DNA of 64,000 nucleotides from Moorena producens 3L. Its GTDB lineage: Bacteria; Cyanobacteriota; Cyanobacteriia; Cyanobacteriales; Coleofasciculaceae. Shown here in pieces: positions 16,913 to 26,195 of the stretch. The position numbers and the translations under genes were made by a program. The stretch's first letter is position 1; each line of letters opens with the position of its first letter. The stretch is taken from contig NZ_GL890945.1 in assembly GCF_000211815.1 (NCBI RefSeq), forward strand, positions 26,256 through 90,255, written 5' to 3'. The notes under the pieces were generated by a model. It made no database searches and was not told where the DNA came from. It saw only the letters and a list, made by a program, of their open reading frames with translations.

Positions 16913-19417
16913 ATGGCACACACAATCAATATTGGGATTGACTTGGGAACGACAAATTCTGCAATTGCTAAGTTCTCTAAAGGAAAAGTAGATGTATTTT
17001 CTAATCCCACAGTTCACGGAAAGAGAACACTACCATCCGTTGTGGGATTCAAGAAAAATAAAATATTCGTTGGAGATAAGGCAAAAGAGTATTGGAAAAA
17101 ATATCCTGAGAATGTAGTTGCTTTCTTCAAACGTAAGATGGGAACTGATGAAGAGTTTCTAATTGAGGATCTCCAAGGATCTAAAACACCCGTCGATCTA
17201 TCTGCTGAAGTTCTAAAGGAATTAAAGACGTTCGTTAGAACCGGAGAAGTAGTTGATGCAGCAGTGATTACTGTACCGGCTTCTTTTGATACCAATCAGT
17301 CTCAGGCTACAGAGAATGCTGCTCATCAGGCTGGAATTCAGCAAGTGTTTTTGCTTCAGGAACCTATTGCTGCCAGCATAGCCTATGCCAATCAGGAGAA
17401 AGGAGTAGAGTTTGATGAGCAAAAATGGCTAGTTTATGACTTGGGGGGTGGAACCTTTGATGTTGCCCTTCTGGAGGTGGGTGATGAAGAAATGATAGTT
17501 CTTGGTAACAAAGGTAATAACTTTTTAGGGGGAGCTGATTTTGACAACCTTATTGTTGATAAAATTCTGATTTATTCTATAGAAAAGCAGTTGGGTATCA
17601 GTGGTTTATTAGGTGAAGTGAAGAGCAAAAGCAGTAAGTATAATTCTCTTTACTTCAAACTTTTGCTGAAAGCGGAAGAAGCTAAGATTGCCCTCTCTTC
17701 CATGGAATATTATGACCTAGAGATTGAGGAAATTGAAGACGATAAGGGTGAAGAGCATGATCTGGAAGTAACAATTACACGCTCTCAGTTTGAAGAGTTA
17801 ATCCAGCCTTATATTGATGAGACAATTGCTTTAATTAAATCATTGCTACAGAGCAAGTCTCTCAGTTCATCGGATCTCAAGTTTGTATTGATGGTGGGGG
17901 GATCTACTTACATCCCCTATGTGCGTCAACGCCTAGAAGAATCATTACAGATACCGGTAAATTTGGATGTTGATCCTACAACGGTTGTAGCAGAGGGAGC
18001 TGCATTGTTTGCTGCAACTAAACCGAGAAAGATAGAGGAAAATTCATCAAAGTCTTCTCCCAGTGGATTAGCACTAAGGATGGAATACCCCCATGTGTCT
18101 CGTGATTTGGAGGAGTTTCTTGAAGCAAGAGTAGAAGGGGCTTTAGAGGGTCTTTATTACCGGATTTTGAGAGCCGATGGAGGTTTTGATTCCGGGCTGA
18201 AACCCCTACAACGAGAGATTGAAGAAGACTTACCTCTGGTTGAGCAAGAGCAGAATATCTTTGAATTCAAGATTTTTGATAGTCATGGTAATGCAGTTCC
18301 CATTGATAACAACACAATTCAAATTTATCAAGGGATAACCACTGTTAGGGGACAAACCCTACCCCATGACATTTGTATTGAGATTGAGGATGAGAATTCT
18401 AAACAGACACGGTGTCAAGCTATTCTCAGAGAAAATAGCACTCTTCCCCAAAAACAGGACTATGAGGTGCAAGTGTCCAGGTTGGTGCGCCATGGCACAG
18501 ATGATGAAATCCGAATCAATATCCTAGAGGGACCAGAAGATGCATTACCTCAAGCCAATCAGACCATTGGCTATTTAGTCTTAAAGGGCACTCGGTTTAC
18601 CAGGAATATTCCAGCAGGAACTACGATTGAGATCACAATTGAAATGTCTGAGTCTCGGACCTTAAAGCTATCTGTTTATATTCCCTTGGTTGATCAGGAA
18701 TTTAAGGAAGTGTTTGAGCCGAAGCAGCGTAGTGTGTCCTTAAACCAACTGAAGTCCGAGGTGCAGAATTTGTCCTCTAAAATTTCCAGTGAAATTGTGG
18801 AGGCTCAACAAAGGAATGAACAGGTTGTGGTGCAAGAACTCAAGGAAAAACGGGAGCAGGTTGATGAAATTAGCGCTAAGTTGCTAACCGTCAAGGCGGA
18901 CGATGTGACGGATATACGCTATCAGTTAGAAGATGACAAGCGAAAGGTAGCCCAAGAGGTGGATAGCTTGACTCGTGATAAGTATATTTCTGCTGCAATT
19001 CAGAAGTATCAGGAGGCAAAGAGATTTTGCTGCCGTACTATTGAGGACAGTGGCTCTGAGGCTGATAAACGAACCTTGAATCAACTGCTGCAACAAGAGG
19101 AAGGGGTGCTGAAGTCTGGGAGTGTATCTAGGATTAATGCTACGACTGAGCAATTGAATCAACTGGGTGTGACGGCACAGATGAAAAGCCCGACATTCCA
19201 TCTTAGTCTGTTTGCACACTTAGTAGATCAGACAGAAGATTTTGTTGATCCTGCTGAGGCTATAAAACTGTTGAATTTGGGAGCTAAGTATTTTGAGAGT
19301 CGTAATGTTGAGAAGTTGGAGCAGGTTAACTTGGCATTGCTCAATCTTCTGCCTCCTGATAAGAAGAGTAAAGTAACTGGAATGAGTGGAGGTACAAATA
19401 TTCGGAAGTCACAATAG
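16913..19417 (+). CDS. Divergent Hsp70 (DnaK-like) chaperone
   Basis: 834 residues from ATG at 16913, preceded by a good ribosome site (caaggagataaccgg); an upstream TTG at 16847 is less likely. The ATPase domain is complete: phosphate loop 1 IGIDLGTTNSAIAKF, VITVPASFDTNQSQAT, LLQEPIAASIAYA, phosphate loop 2 VYDLGGGTFDVALLEV and the adenosine motif VLMVGGSTYIPYVRQRL. After about residue 390 it departs from DnaK: an unusual insert (VEGALEGLYYRILRADGG), a beta-rich region, then a long charged coiled-coil (LKSEVQNLSSKISSE onward) and a helical C-terminus. It is about 200 residues longer than DnaK and lacks the usual DnaK tail. Likely a specialised chaperone serving its neighbours. Confidence 0.93.
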   Translation: MAHTINIGIDLGTTNSAIAKFSKGKVDVFSNPTVHGKRTLPSVVGFKKNKIFVGDKAKEYWKKYPENVVAFFKRKMGTDEEFLIEDLQGSKTPVDLSAEVLKELKTFVRTGEVVDAAVITVPASFDTNQSQATENAAHQAGIQQVFLLQEPIAASIAYANQEKGVEFDEQKWLVYDLGGGTFDVALLEVGDEEMIVLGNKGNNFLGGADFDNLIVDKILIYSIEKQLGISGLLGEVKSKSSKYNSLYFKLLLKAEEAKIALSSMEYYDLEIEEIEDDKGEEHDLEVTITRSQFEELIQPYIDETIALIKSLLQSKSLSSSDLKFVLMVGGSTYIPYVRQRLEESLQIPVNLDVDPTTVVAEGAALFAATKPRKIEENSSKSSPSGLALRMEYPHVSRDLEEFLEARVEGALEGLYYRILRADGGFDSGLKPLQREIEEDLPLVEQEQNIFEFKIFDSHGNAVPIDNNTIQIYQGITTVRGQTLPHDICIEIEDENSKQTRCQAILRENSTLPQKQDYEVQVSRLVRHGTDDEIRINILEGPEDALPQANQTIGYLVLKGTRFTRNIPAGTTIEITIEMSESRTLKLSVYIPLVDQEFKEVFEPKQRSVSLNQLKSEVQNLSSKISSEIVEAQQRNEQVVVQELKEKREQVDEISAKLLTVKADDVTDIRYQLEDDKRKVAQEVDSLTRDKYISAAIQKYQEAKRFCCRTIEDSGSEADKRTLNQLLQQEEGVLKSGSVSRINATTEQLNQLGVTAQMKSPTFHLSLFAHLVDQTEDFVDPAEAIKLLNLGAKYFESRNVEKLEQVNLALLNLLPPDKKSKVTGMSGGTNIRKSQ

Positions 19418-19492
19418 ATAATTGTTTGAGTATTAAAATGACAATTCTAAATTATTAATTAACAATGTTATCAAGCTAGGTAGAATTAAAAC

Positions 19493-22204
19493 ATGAGTGA
19501 AAATAAAGAAGAGTTCAGCTTTGTCGATCAGCTTTGGGGCTTTGTTAAGGGAGCAGGAAATGGTGCGATTGAAGGGGTGATTGGAACATATGATTTGACG
19601 ACGGATTTATTAGGTACTTCATGGTATTTAACTGGTGGATGGTATTTTAACCCTGAAAAAGCACACCAAAGGTGGGATAGCACTAAGGCCTTTGCAAATC
19701 AGACAGGTGATTTTGTTAGTGATGTATGGTATGTGACTGGTGGCCAAGTTACAAATCCGCAAAAAGCCAATAAAGCAGAAGAGAACTTTGGTAAACGATT
19801 TGATGCTCTTGCTGCACCATACCGTAAAGATTGGGAGGAGGGTAATTATGGAGAAGCGATTGGTCGTGGAGCTGTTGAACTATTCGGAACAAAAGGTATT
19901 GGAAAAGTTGCCAAGGCTGGCTCAAATCTAGAATTGCCCTCAGTATTACAGCGATCACCTGCTAAAGTTGCTGCTAGAGAACAAAAACGTTCAATTGAAT
20001 ATGGTAATGTTGATAAGCTGAGTAATAAAGACGTTTCAAATGTAACTGTTCTACAATTATCTCCAATACCTAGTGATAAACCTGATGGTAACTGGTTTCG
20101 TATAGTCTCGAATCAGGAAGAACTGGAAAAAATTAAAACTGGTACAGCCAGAGACTTTTCTGAATTGGTTCAAATCTCCCCTGGCTATAACCCAGATGCA
20201 CCTTGGCATGGCACGTATAAGACAAATGCAAAAGTTTTCAATTATGATGGTCTTTTGGCTTCTGGTAAAGCATTAGAAAATCAACAATATGGCCCCGGGG
20301 GAGGAAATCAAGTTTATATTCTTAACAAACATCTTAAAAACCTCAGTCCTCAAGGTTCTTTTGAGCTGACAGATAATCTTGCTGACCATAAAATTATTGA
20401 TAACAGGAATAAGATCGAAACTGAAAAAGCAAAGATTGAAGAAGATATTCGCAATATAAATCGTAAATTGAGTGCCTTTGATACAACTATTAAAACTGGA
20501 GTAGTATATGACAGACTAAATCATGATGATGAAGATTCATTTCTGGAACAAACGACCACTGAAACTATTGTCTACCAAAACCCTGAAAACCTGGCAGATA
20601 GTCAAACAGCCAAATGGGCGACTCGATCTATTACTCTTGAGGATGGAACAGTTGTAGAAGTTAAGGTAGATATTGAGACCGAAGAGATGCTAGGGATTCT
20701 TGATAAAGTAGAGCAAACAATTCAAGACCATGGTTTCCTAAATACTCACCCAACACTAGATACTCCCCTCCAAGATCGATCTTCGATTCAAGATCAAGAA
20801 AATCAACAAACCCCTATCATTCCTGAAGAATCCAAAAAAGATCCTGACAAACAATCTTACGACACAACCAATCCCGCTACTACTGATGTCTCTGTTGCTA
20901 ATTTAGAACAAATTACCACAGAAAATATTATCTCCCCAAACCCTGAGGAACTGGCAGATAGTCAAACAGCAAAATGGGAGATTCGACACATTCTTAAAAA
21001 TGGAAAGCTTGTACAAGCTAAAGTAGACATAGATAGTGAAGAGATTCTAGAGATTCTTGATCAGACAGACCCAACAACTCCAAACTCAGTCACACCAGCA
21101 CTACAGGTTCACTCAACTCCAACAACAGAGTCAGACACAACAGAAAACAATCAAACCCCAGAAGCAGCAACCACTCTAGAAACTGCATACAAAATAATGC
21201 CGAATGGACGTTTGCTTGAAGTGACTACTGATACCAGAGATAACATCCAAGCAGAAGGAGACATTGTCAATGCCATAGACCAAGATACCCCAACCATAAT
21301 GGATCATCAAGGTCAAGGTGTAGCCGTTGATGAGTTGATATCAATCCCTTTCTCAGATTTTAATTCTTCACTTACTAATTCATATCCATCAGAAAATCAA
21401 TCACAAACCCAAGAGCCTGTAGAACAGCAGGCGGATCAAGCAGTCGAGCCAAACTACTCCTACAAAATACTACCTAATGGTCTTCTTGTTCCAAATGTAC
21501 CTGATTTCCCAGATGTATCTGATACCAATGACCACAGCCAAATTGAGCAGACAGTAGATAGTCTTTATTCTGATGCTGAAGTGAATGGTAATTCCCTCCT
21601 GACACAAGAGACTTCTACAAACTCAAGCCACTATAATACACAGTCACCAAGTGATATTGATGCTGCTTGGGATGAAATTATGGCAAAACTTGAATCAGAT
21701 CCAGAAGTCCCACCACCGATTTCAGAGATGAATTGGGAACACTCTGATCCATTTTCAGCCATCTTTAATTCTTCTGATCAATATGATGACCCATCAGCTG
21801 ATCCCCTAGCTCAGGGACTTAACGAATTAAACTTTGATCACTCAAGTGGGATCCAGCAACCATCCTTTGCACCCGTAGAAGATAACTCATCATTTAACGA
21901 TCCCAAGGATTCCCTTGAGGCACTGATTAATGAATCTTTTGAACGGGTTGAAGAAAGAATTAAACAAGAAGAGCAAGCAGCTTCTGGCTCAGGATTTTAT
22001 TCAAGTGACCCCTATGACTCTAATTTTGATGAACATATTCCAGTTTCAACTATCGATGAAACTTCTACTTACGAAACTCCAACCTATGATGAACCGACGA
22101 GTTATGAATCCAGCTATGATTACGGAAATTATAATGATTCCTATGATTCCTATGATTCCTATGATTCCTATGATTCCTATGATTCCTATGATAACTATTC
22201 GTGA
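19493..22204 (+). CDS. Large protein with toxin-like N-terminal region and acidic repeat tail
   Basis: 903 residues, no signal peptide. Residues 10-145 are rich in glycine and aromatics, with an internal duplication (GTSWYLTGGWYFNPEKA at 41-57, DVWYVTGGQVTNPQKA at 77-92) and GAIEGVIGTYD and EAIGRGAVELFGTKGIGKVAKAG; this style is common in pre-toxin regions of polymorphic toxins. A compact domain at about 185-300 follows (NWFRIVSNQEELEKIKTGTA, NPDAPWHGTYKTNAKVF, YGPGGGNQVYILNKH). Two copies of a 50-residue repeat (355-407 and 474-523, each with ADSQTAKW and G-V/L-V-A/E-KVDI) come next, then a disordered acidic Ser/Asp/Thr/Gln-rich stretch ending in SYD repeats. Function unknown; possibly an effector or client of the Hsp70. 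Confidence 0.8.
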   Translation: MSENKEEFSFVDQLWGFVKGAGNGAIEGVIGTYDLTTDLLGTSWYLTGGWYFNPEKAHQRWDSTKAFANQTGDFVSDVWYVTGGQVTNPQKANKAEENFGKRFDALAAPYRKDWEEGNYGEAIGRGAVELFGTKGIGKVAKAGSNLELPSVLQRSPAKVAAREQKRSIEYGNVDKLSNKDVSNVTVLQLSPIPSDKPDGNWFRIVSNQEELEKIKTGTARDFSELVQISPGYNPDAPWHGTYKTNAKVFNYDGLLASGKALENQQYGPGGGNQVYILNKHLKNLSPQGSFELTDNLADHKIIDNRNKIETEKAKIEEDIRNINRKLSAFDTTIKTGVVYDRLNHDDEDSFLEQTTTETIVYQNPENLADSQTAKWATRSITLEDGTVVEVKVDIETEEMLGILDKVEQTIQDHGFLNTHPTLDTPLQDRSSIQDQENQQTPIIPEESKKDPDKQSYDTTNPATTDVSVANLEQITTENIISPNPEELADSQTAKWEIRHILKNGKLVQAKVDIDSEEILEILDQTDPTTPNSVTPALQVHSTPTTESDTTENNQTPEAATTLETAYKIMPNGRLLEVTTDTRDNIQAEGDIVNAIDQDTPTIMDHQGQGVAVDELISIPFSDFNSSLTNSYPSENQSQTQEPVEQQADQAVEPNYSYKILPNGLLVPNVPDFPDVSDTNDHSQIEQTVDSLYSDAEVNGNSLLTQETSTNSSHYNTQSPSDIDAAWDEIMAKLESDPEVPPPISEMNWEHSDPFSAIFNSSDQYDDPSADPLAQGLNELNFDHSSGIQQPSFAPVEDNSSFNDPKDSLEALINESFERVEERIKQEEQAASGSGFYSSDPYDSNFDEHIPVSTIDETSTYETPTYDEPTSYESSYDYGNYNDSYDSYDSYDSYDSYDSYDNYS
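22136..22191 (+). repeat. 9-bp coding tandem repeat (SYD tail)
   Basis: About six copies of GATTCCTAT in tandem encode the Ser-Tyr-Asp repeats at the end of the 903-residue protein. Unit length is a multiple of three, so copy-number change would not shift the frame. Confidence 0.85.
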
Positions 22205-23157
22205 CTCTATGGATGATTTACTTTTTTTTAAATTTAAGTTTAACTTCAATAGATAAAAATATATTTTTTTTAATTATATTAAGGGCTTATATAAGTCCTC
22301 TTTATCCAAAAATCAGTTTGAAGGAGACATACAGTTATGGAAATTATGAAAAAATATTTCCTTATGATACAGAAAAGTTTATTCATCTTTTAATCCTATC
22401 AATTTATATAATTTTTCCTTGGCTACTAATTTCCCTAGTTAAAGTTCCCTTTGGGGATAAGGTGATTATTAAGTCTCTGGTTTTTATCGCTATTTATCTA
22501 TTGGCGAGTATTCCTTGTTTTATCAAAATCAAAAATAAAGTGAATTACGATGTTCAGTTTGCTAATGCTTTTATTGTCATTGCAGTATTAGGGATGTTCC
22601 CTATCGTTTCAGTAATAGTGGCTGCCAACTCTATCTCTGAAACGATGATCTCTCAGTTCAGTAGCGATAGAAATACTAGTCTGATAATTGCTGGCTTATT
22701 ATTTATGCTATCAGCCTATGGACTAACAATAGAATATAAAAACATAAGCGAGCTTTTTAATGAAGTTTTTGAAGAACTTTTCTCGCTTTTAAGGGATTTC
22801 ATAAATCATGGTATTATTTCTATAATACTAGTAGTTGTATCGATGATTGGAATCCGTATAGCTGAAATCAATCCAATTCTTGGTGCTATTCTGTTTATTT
22901 TGGGTATTGGTGTTTCAATCATAACGCTGGGTATAAGTTTTTTTGCTATTAGTCAATTTTTAAAGCTGATAGTTTGTTCGATATTCTTGGTTATTACGTT
23001 TATTCCAGGTTTAATTGCATCCTTAATATTTGTTGGTGCTAGCCATACAATAGGTAATCTCCAACGTATTAGCAGCATCTTTTTTCCAAACGAAAAAAAT
23101 TGGAAGCCGTTCATTTCTATCGATGATGCTTTGAAAAATAATTCCATACCGTTATTA
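22201..23157 (+). pseudogene. 5' part of an IS-split membrane protein with C-terminal peptidoglycan-binding domain
   Basis: Starts at GTG 22201 (overlapping the previous stop) or ATG 22213. It encodes about 319 residues with roughly seven to eight membrane helices (for example FIHLLILSIYIIFPWLLISL, SLVFIAIYLLASIPCF, AFIVIAVLGMFPIVSVIVA, IISIILVVVSMIGIRIA, GAILFILGIGVSIITLGI). After NNSIPLL the sequence runs into IS630 (AGCTGTTGCG), which adds SCCAFKL and a stop. The tight overlap with the preceding gene puts it in the Hsp70 operon. The rest of the gene is at 24372-24779. Confidence 0.88.
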
Positions 23158-23170
23158 AGCTGTTGCGCAT

Positions 23171-24309
23171 TTAAACTGTGATAACAGCATTGCCTTTGTT
23201 TTTTATTTTTCGTACCCATTTTATAATTAACCCTCCTTCATTTAAAAGATGATTTAACAAACATTCTAATTCTTCAATTGATTTGAAAACTCGATTGGCA
23301 ATATATTCTTTTGCTGAATGCCAAACCAATTCAATTAAGTTATAATCAGGACTATACTCGGGAAGATATTCTAAATAAATATTCGGCATATCTTCTTCTA
23401 TTTTATGAATATATTCGGCTTTTTTGTGAAAACTAGCATTGTCTAAAATAATGACGATTTTCGGTCCTTTATTAGCAAAGTCTTCTAGTTGATTACCCGC
23501 TTCCATCCATTCATTTTCTAGCTCTTTATAAAAGGTTTTTAAAACTTCATAAAAAGTTTGACTATTGCTTTTTTTGAGGAAATCTACAAATCTTTTTTTC
23601 TCTGAATATCGCAAAGCTCCCATCACATTAACTCTCCCTTGCCTTTCGGGCAAAGCCCGACGCTGCGCGAACGGTCTCCTCTAACTTTTTTTCGCTTTCC
23701 TCTTTTACACCAGTTTTTTCTTCTGATGACTCTCAAACTAAATCCGCTTTCATCCCAAAACCATACCTGAAGACGCTCTGGGCTTTCTTTTTCTATTTTT
23801 AAATACTCATCTAGTTTCTTTTTAAATGCTTCCCTTTTTTTAGGGTCTTTTTTAGAATCTAAGCTATACTTTGACCAAAGGTAAACATATTTTTTCTTGA
23901 CTAGTATCCTACGAACTTGAGACCCACTTAACTTGATGCCTGTTGTATCTTCTAAATGAACGGCTAATTTTTGAGCTGTCCATCGACCAAATTCATATCC
24001 TAATTCTTCGGGTTCTTTTTCGACTAATTCTAATAATACTTCTATATATTGTTTTGTTGCTTTTTGGTGATTGCCTTTCATTCTTTTATCTTTAAGACTC
24101 TCTAAGTCATCTGGATCTCCGTGGACACACCAATAACAGACTGTGTTCTTTGAACAACCCAAAACTTCAGCAATTTCTAACTGTGTTTTTCCACTATTCA
24201 ACAACAGCAAAATTAAAATACGTTCTCTAATATTTCCATTTTCTTCTATTTTTAAGGCTTTTTGAAGTATTGTTTTTTGCTCTTGTGTCAGATATTTTTT
24301 TGCTGGCAT
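23171..24309 (-). pseudogene. IS630-family transposase, frame broken by a small repeat insertion
   Basis: The first part (24309 to about 23675) has a helix-turn-helix (TQLEIAEVLGCSKNTVCYW), a winged-helix region and the first DDE aspartate in QVWFWDESGFSLRV. The second part (about 23640 to 23171) holds NVMGALRYSEKK, the second aspartate in IVIILDNASFHK and the final glutamate in LPEYSPDYNLIELVWH. Between KKVRG and GRVNVMG sits a palindromic element (23641-23675, CGGGCAAAGCCCG core) that shifts the frame. Some relatives use programmed frameshifting, but here the junction itself is foreign sequence, so inactivation is more likely. Confidence 0.88.
23641..23675. repeat. Small palindromic repeat inserted in the IS630 transposase gene
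   Basis: Reads GCCTTTCGGGCAAAGCCCGA then CGCTGCGCGAACGG. It shares the GTTCGCG(C/T)AGCG head plus variable hairpin with elements at 35041-35069, 35130-35157 and 46535-46566. It replaces the expected direct joint of two conserved transposase blocks. Confidence 0.8.
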
Positions 24310-24371
24310 ATTTCCTATTATTGGGTTATTTATTAATTTTTATTATACCAATTTAAATGCCGAACAGCTTA

Positions 24372-24779
24372 GCTATCTCCCTAACATTATCTACGCTATT
24401 GTATGGTTTATCAATTTATACTTTAGCCTCTCAAGAAGCTTTAATTACTAGCCTATCGGTGAAGGTACTAGCTCCGATTTTAAACAGTAAAAAATCTACA
24501 CTGAAATCACCTGAAAGCGATATTTGCCAAGAAGTCACAGCCCTGGAAAATGCGCCTACCTTAAGGCCAGGGCAACAGGGTGATAAAGTTCGTATTTTGC
24601 AAAAGCTACTCCTGAAAAAATATGGTTATCGGCAGAAGCAGGTTCCCTTGGATGGAACATACAATGATGGAACTGTAGCAGCAATTAAAAAATTTCAGCT
24701 AAAAAATAGCTTGAGTGCTGATGGGATTGTTGGTCCTCAAACATGGAAGTTATTAGTGGAGCAAAGTGGCTGCTTATAG
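24372..24779 (+). pseudogene. 3' part of the IS-split membrane protein: last helix and peptidoglycan-binding domain
   Basis: Continues in frame from 23157 once the IS is removed: NNSIPLL then AISLTLSTLLYGLSIYTLAS (a further membrane helix), then a peptidoglycan_binding_1 type domain (TLRPGQQGDKVRILQKLLLK, DGTYNDGTVAAIKKFQ, DGIVGPQTWKLL). The whole original protein would be about 454 residues. In the present state this part could only be made alone from an ATG at 24357 inside the IS end, giving a 140-residue product. Confidence 0.88.
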
Positions 24780-24801
24780 ATGAAAAGGTCTAGATTAGTA
24801 T

Positions 24802-24831
24802 TCAGGTATCAGGCGTGAAGCTGATACCTGA
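24802..24831. terminator. Hairpin between convergent genes
   Basis: Perfect 11-bp stem TCAGGTATCAG/CTGATACCTGA with an 8-nt loop, placed between the end of the Hsp70 cluster and the end of the glutamine synthetase homologue. No clear T-run follows on either strand, so a terminator role is only likely. Confidence 0.55.
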
Positions 24832-24860
24832 GGGCTGAATCCTCACGAATATCAATTAGC

Positions 24861-26195
24861 TCAATATCGCTCTAATAAAAGCTCGACTTCTTCCTCCAAC
24901 TCAAAATCTTTCATTGCCTCCCACTCGGCTTTCTTTACCGCTATATAGGCTTGAGCCAATTCTACTCCTAAGGCATCCAATAGTACTTGATCAGCACTTA
25001 AGTTACCAATCGCTTCCCCTAAATTAGTTGGCAATAACTCAATACCCCTCTGACTACGTTCTAATTCTGTCAAATGTCCCGGATCCACTGCCACGGCTTC
25101 TCCCAATTCCAAACTGTTACGAATTCCATCCAAGCCAGCCGCAATTACTGCTCCCAAGGCTAGATAAGGATTAGAAGAAGCATCAACAGTTTTTAGTTCA
25201 AAATTGGTTGGACTCTCACCGTCTGGGTTACTCGGTACCCTTACCGCTGCCTCTCGGTTATCGATTCCCCAACAACGGAACGCACCGCTCCAACAATGAG
25301 GGCGAATCCGTCGATAGGAATTAGTACTGGGTGTAGTTAGTGCCATTAAAGCTGGTAAATGCTGTAACATTCCAGCAATAAACTGACAGGCGACTTGGGA
25401 AAGCCCCCCATCCCCTTCTGGATTGAGTAACAGGTTTTTCCCATCCCGCCATAGGCTGATGTGGAGGTGACAACCATTACCAGCTTGGTCAGCTAGGATT
25501 TTGGGCAGAAATGAGGCAACCAGGTGATGTTGAAATGCGATCGCTTTTACTGTCTCCCGGAAGGCTATTTGTTGATCTGCCGCTGGTAGGGCTTGGGTGT
25601 ACAGTATAGAAATTTCCTGTTGACCAGGACCACATTCTGGGTAATACTGCTCTACGGGCATCCCTTGCTCCACCAAGGCTTCAGCAATGTGGTCAATCAC
25701 CTCTTGATGTTGATCCATTGCCAGCGTCGAGGCAAATACGGTATTGTCTACCGGTAGAATCCCCTCAGGGGTTGGCTGCAGCAGGTAAAACTCATTTTCA
25801 AATGCAGCAACCACTTGTAAGCCCTCACTTTCCGCTTCTGCTACCATCCTTTTGAGGAAGTTTCGGGGACAATACGGCCATGGGCTACCATTGTTGACCA
25901 TATCCCCAAACACACGGGCATGACCAGGAGCATAGGGTAAGGGGGTTAAGGTTTCCCAATCCGGTACTAAGCGGATTTCACCGATGGGTCCCAAGCCACT
26001 GCCTGGGACTGGGACATCATACATCACCGGTAGAGCTTGCTGGGCTGCTGAAATGCCCACACCGTGCTTGAGGTAGTCTGGTAAGGTTTTCCAGTGGACT
26101 GCTTTACCACGGATGATGTTAGCATTGTCGCACCAGATGATACGCACAAATCGAATACCTAGTTCATCTATAGTGTTCAGGATTTTATTTTTCAT
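24861..26195 (-). CDS. Glutamine synthetase family protein (GlnA/PuuA-like)
   Basis: 444 residues with the glutamine synthetase catalytic fold: the beta-grasp N-terminus (IRFVRIIWCDNANIIRGKAV), EFYLLQP (metal glutamates), PECGPGQQEISI, GNGCHLHISLW (the ammonia/metal histidine region), NSYRRIRPHCWSG (ATP/phosphate arginine) and NFELKTVDASSNPYLALGA. It is shorter than and different from cyanobacterial GlnA. It fits the gamma-glutamyl-amine ligase type that couples glutamate to amines or amino acids. RidA lies nearby but on the other strand. Substrate not identifiable. Confidence 0.88.
   Translation of the reverse strand: MKNKILNTIDELGIRFVRIIWCDNANIIRGKAVHWKTLPDYLKHGVGISAAQQALPVMYDVPVPGSGLGPIGEIRLVPDWETLTPLPYAPGHARVFGDMVNNGSPWPYCPRNFLKRMVAEAESEGLQVVAAFENEFYLLQPTPEGILPVDNTVFASTLAMDQHQEVIDHIAEALVEQGMPVEQYYPECGPGQQEISILYTQALPAADQQIAFRETVKAIAFQHHLVASFLPKILADQAGNGCHLHISLWRDGKNLLLNPEGDGGLSQVACQFIAGMLQHLPALMALTTPSTNSYRRIRPHCWSGAFRCWGIDNREAAVRVPSNPDGESPTNFELKTVDASSNPYLALGAVIAAGLDGIRNSLELGEAVAVDPGHLTELERSQRGIELLPTNLGEAIGNLSADQVLLDALGVELAQAYIAVKKAEWEAMKDFELEEEVELLLERY

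Larger units (their letters stand above)
23156..24371 (-). mobile_element. IS630-family insertion element
   Basis: Terminal inverted repeats of about 24 bp: TAAGCTGTTGCGCATTTAAA (23156 onward) and the complement of CCAATTTAAATGCCGAACAG (24348-24371). The element of 1,212 bp lies between TA dinucleotides at 23156-23157 and 24370-24371, the TA target duplication expected of IS630/Tc1-type elements. Deleting the element plus one TA rejoins the flanking reading frame exactly. Confidence 0.92.

Noticed and set aside
23623..23653. Programmed frameshift in the IS630 transposase
   Set aside because: An A-run precedes the junction, but the sequence between the two conserved halves is a foreign palindromic repeat, so inactivation explains it better.
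24357..24779. Independent 140-residue peptidoglycan-binding gene
   Set aside because: Its first residues come from the IS end, and the frame joins exactly to the upstream membrane protein when the IS is removed.
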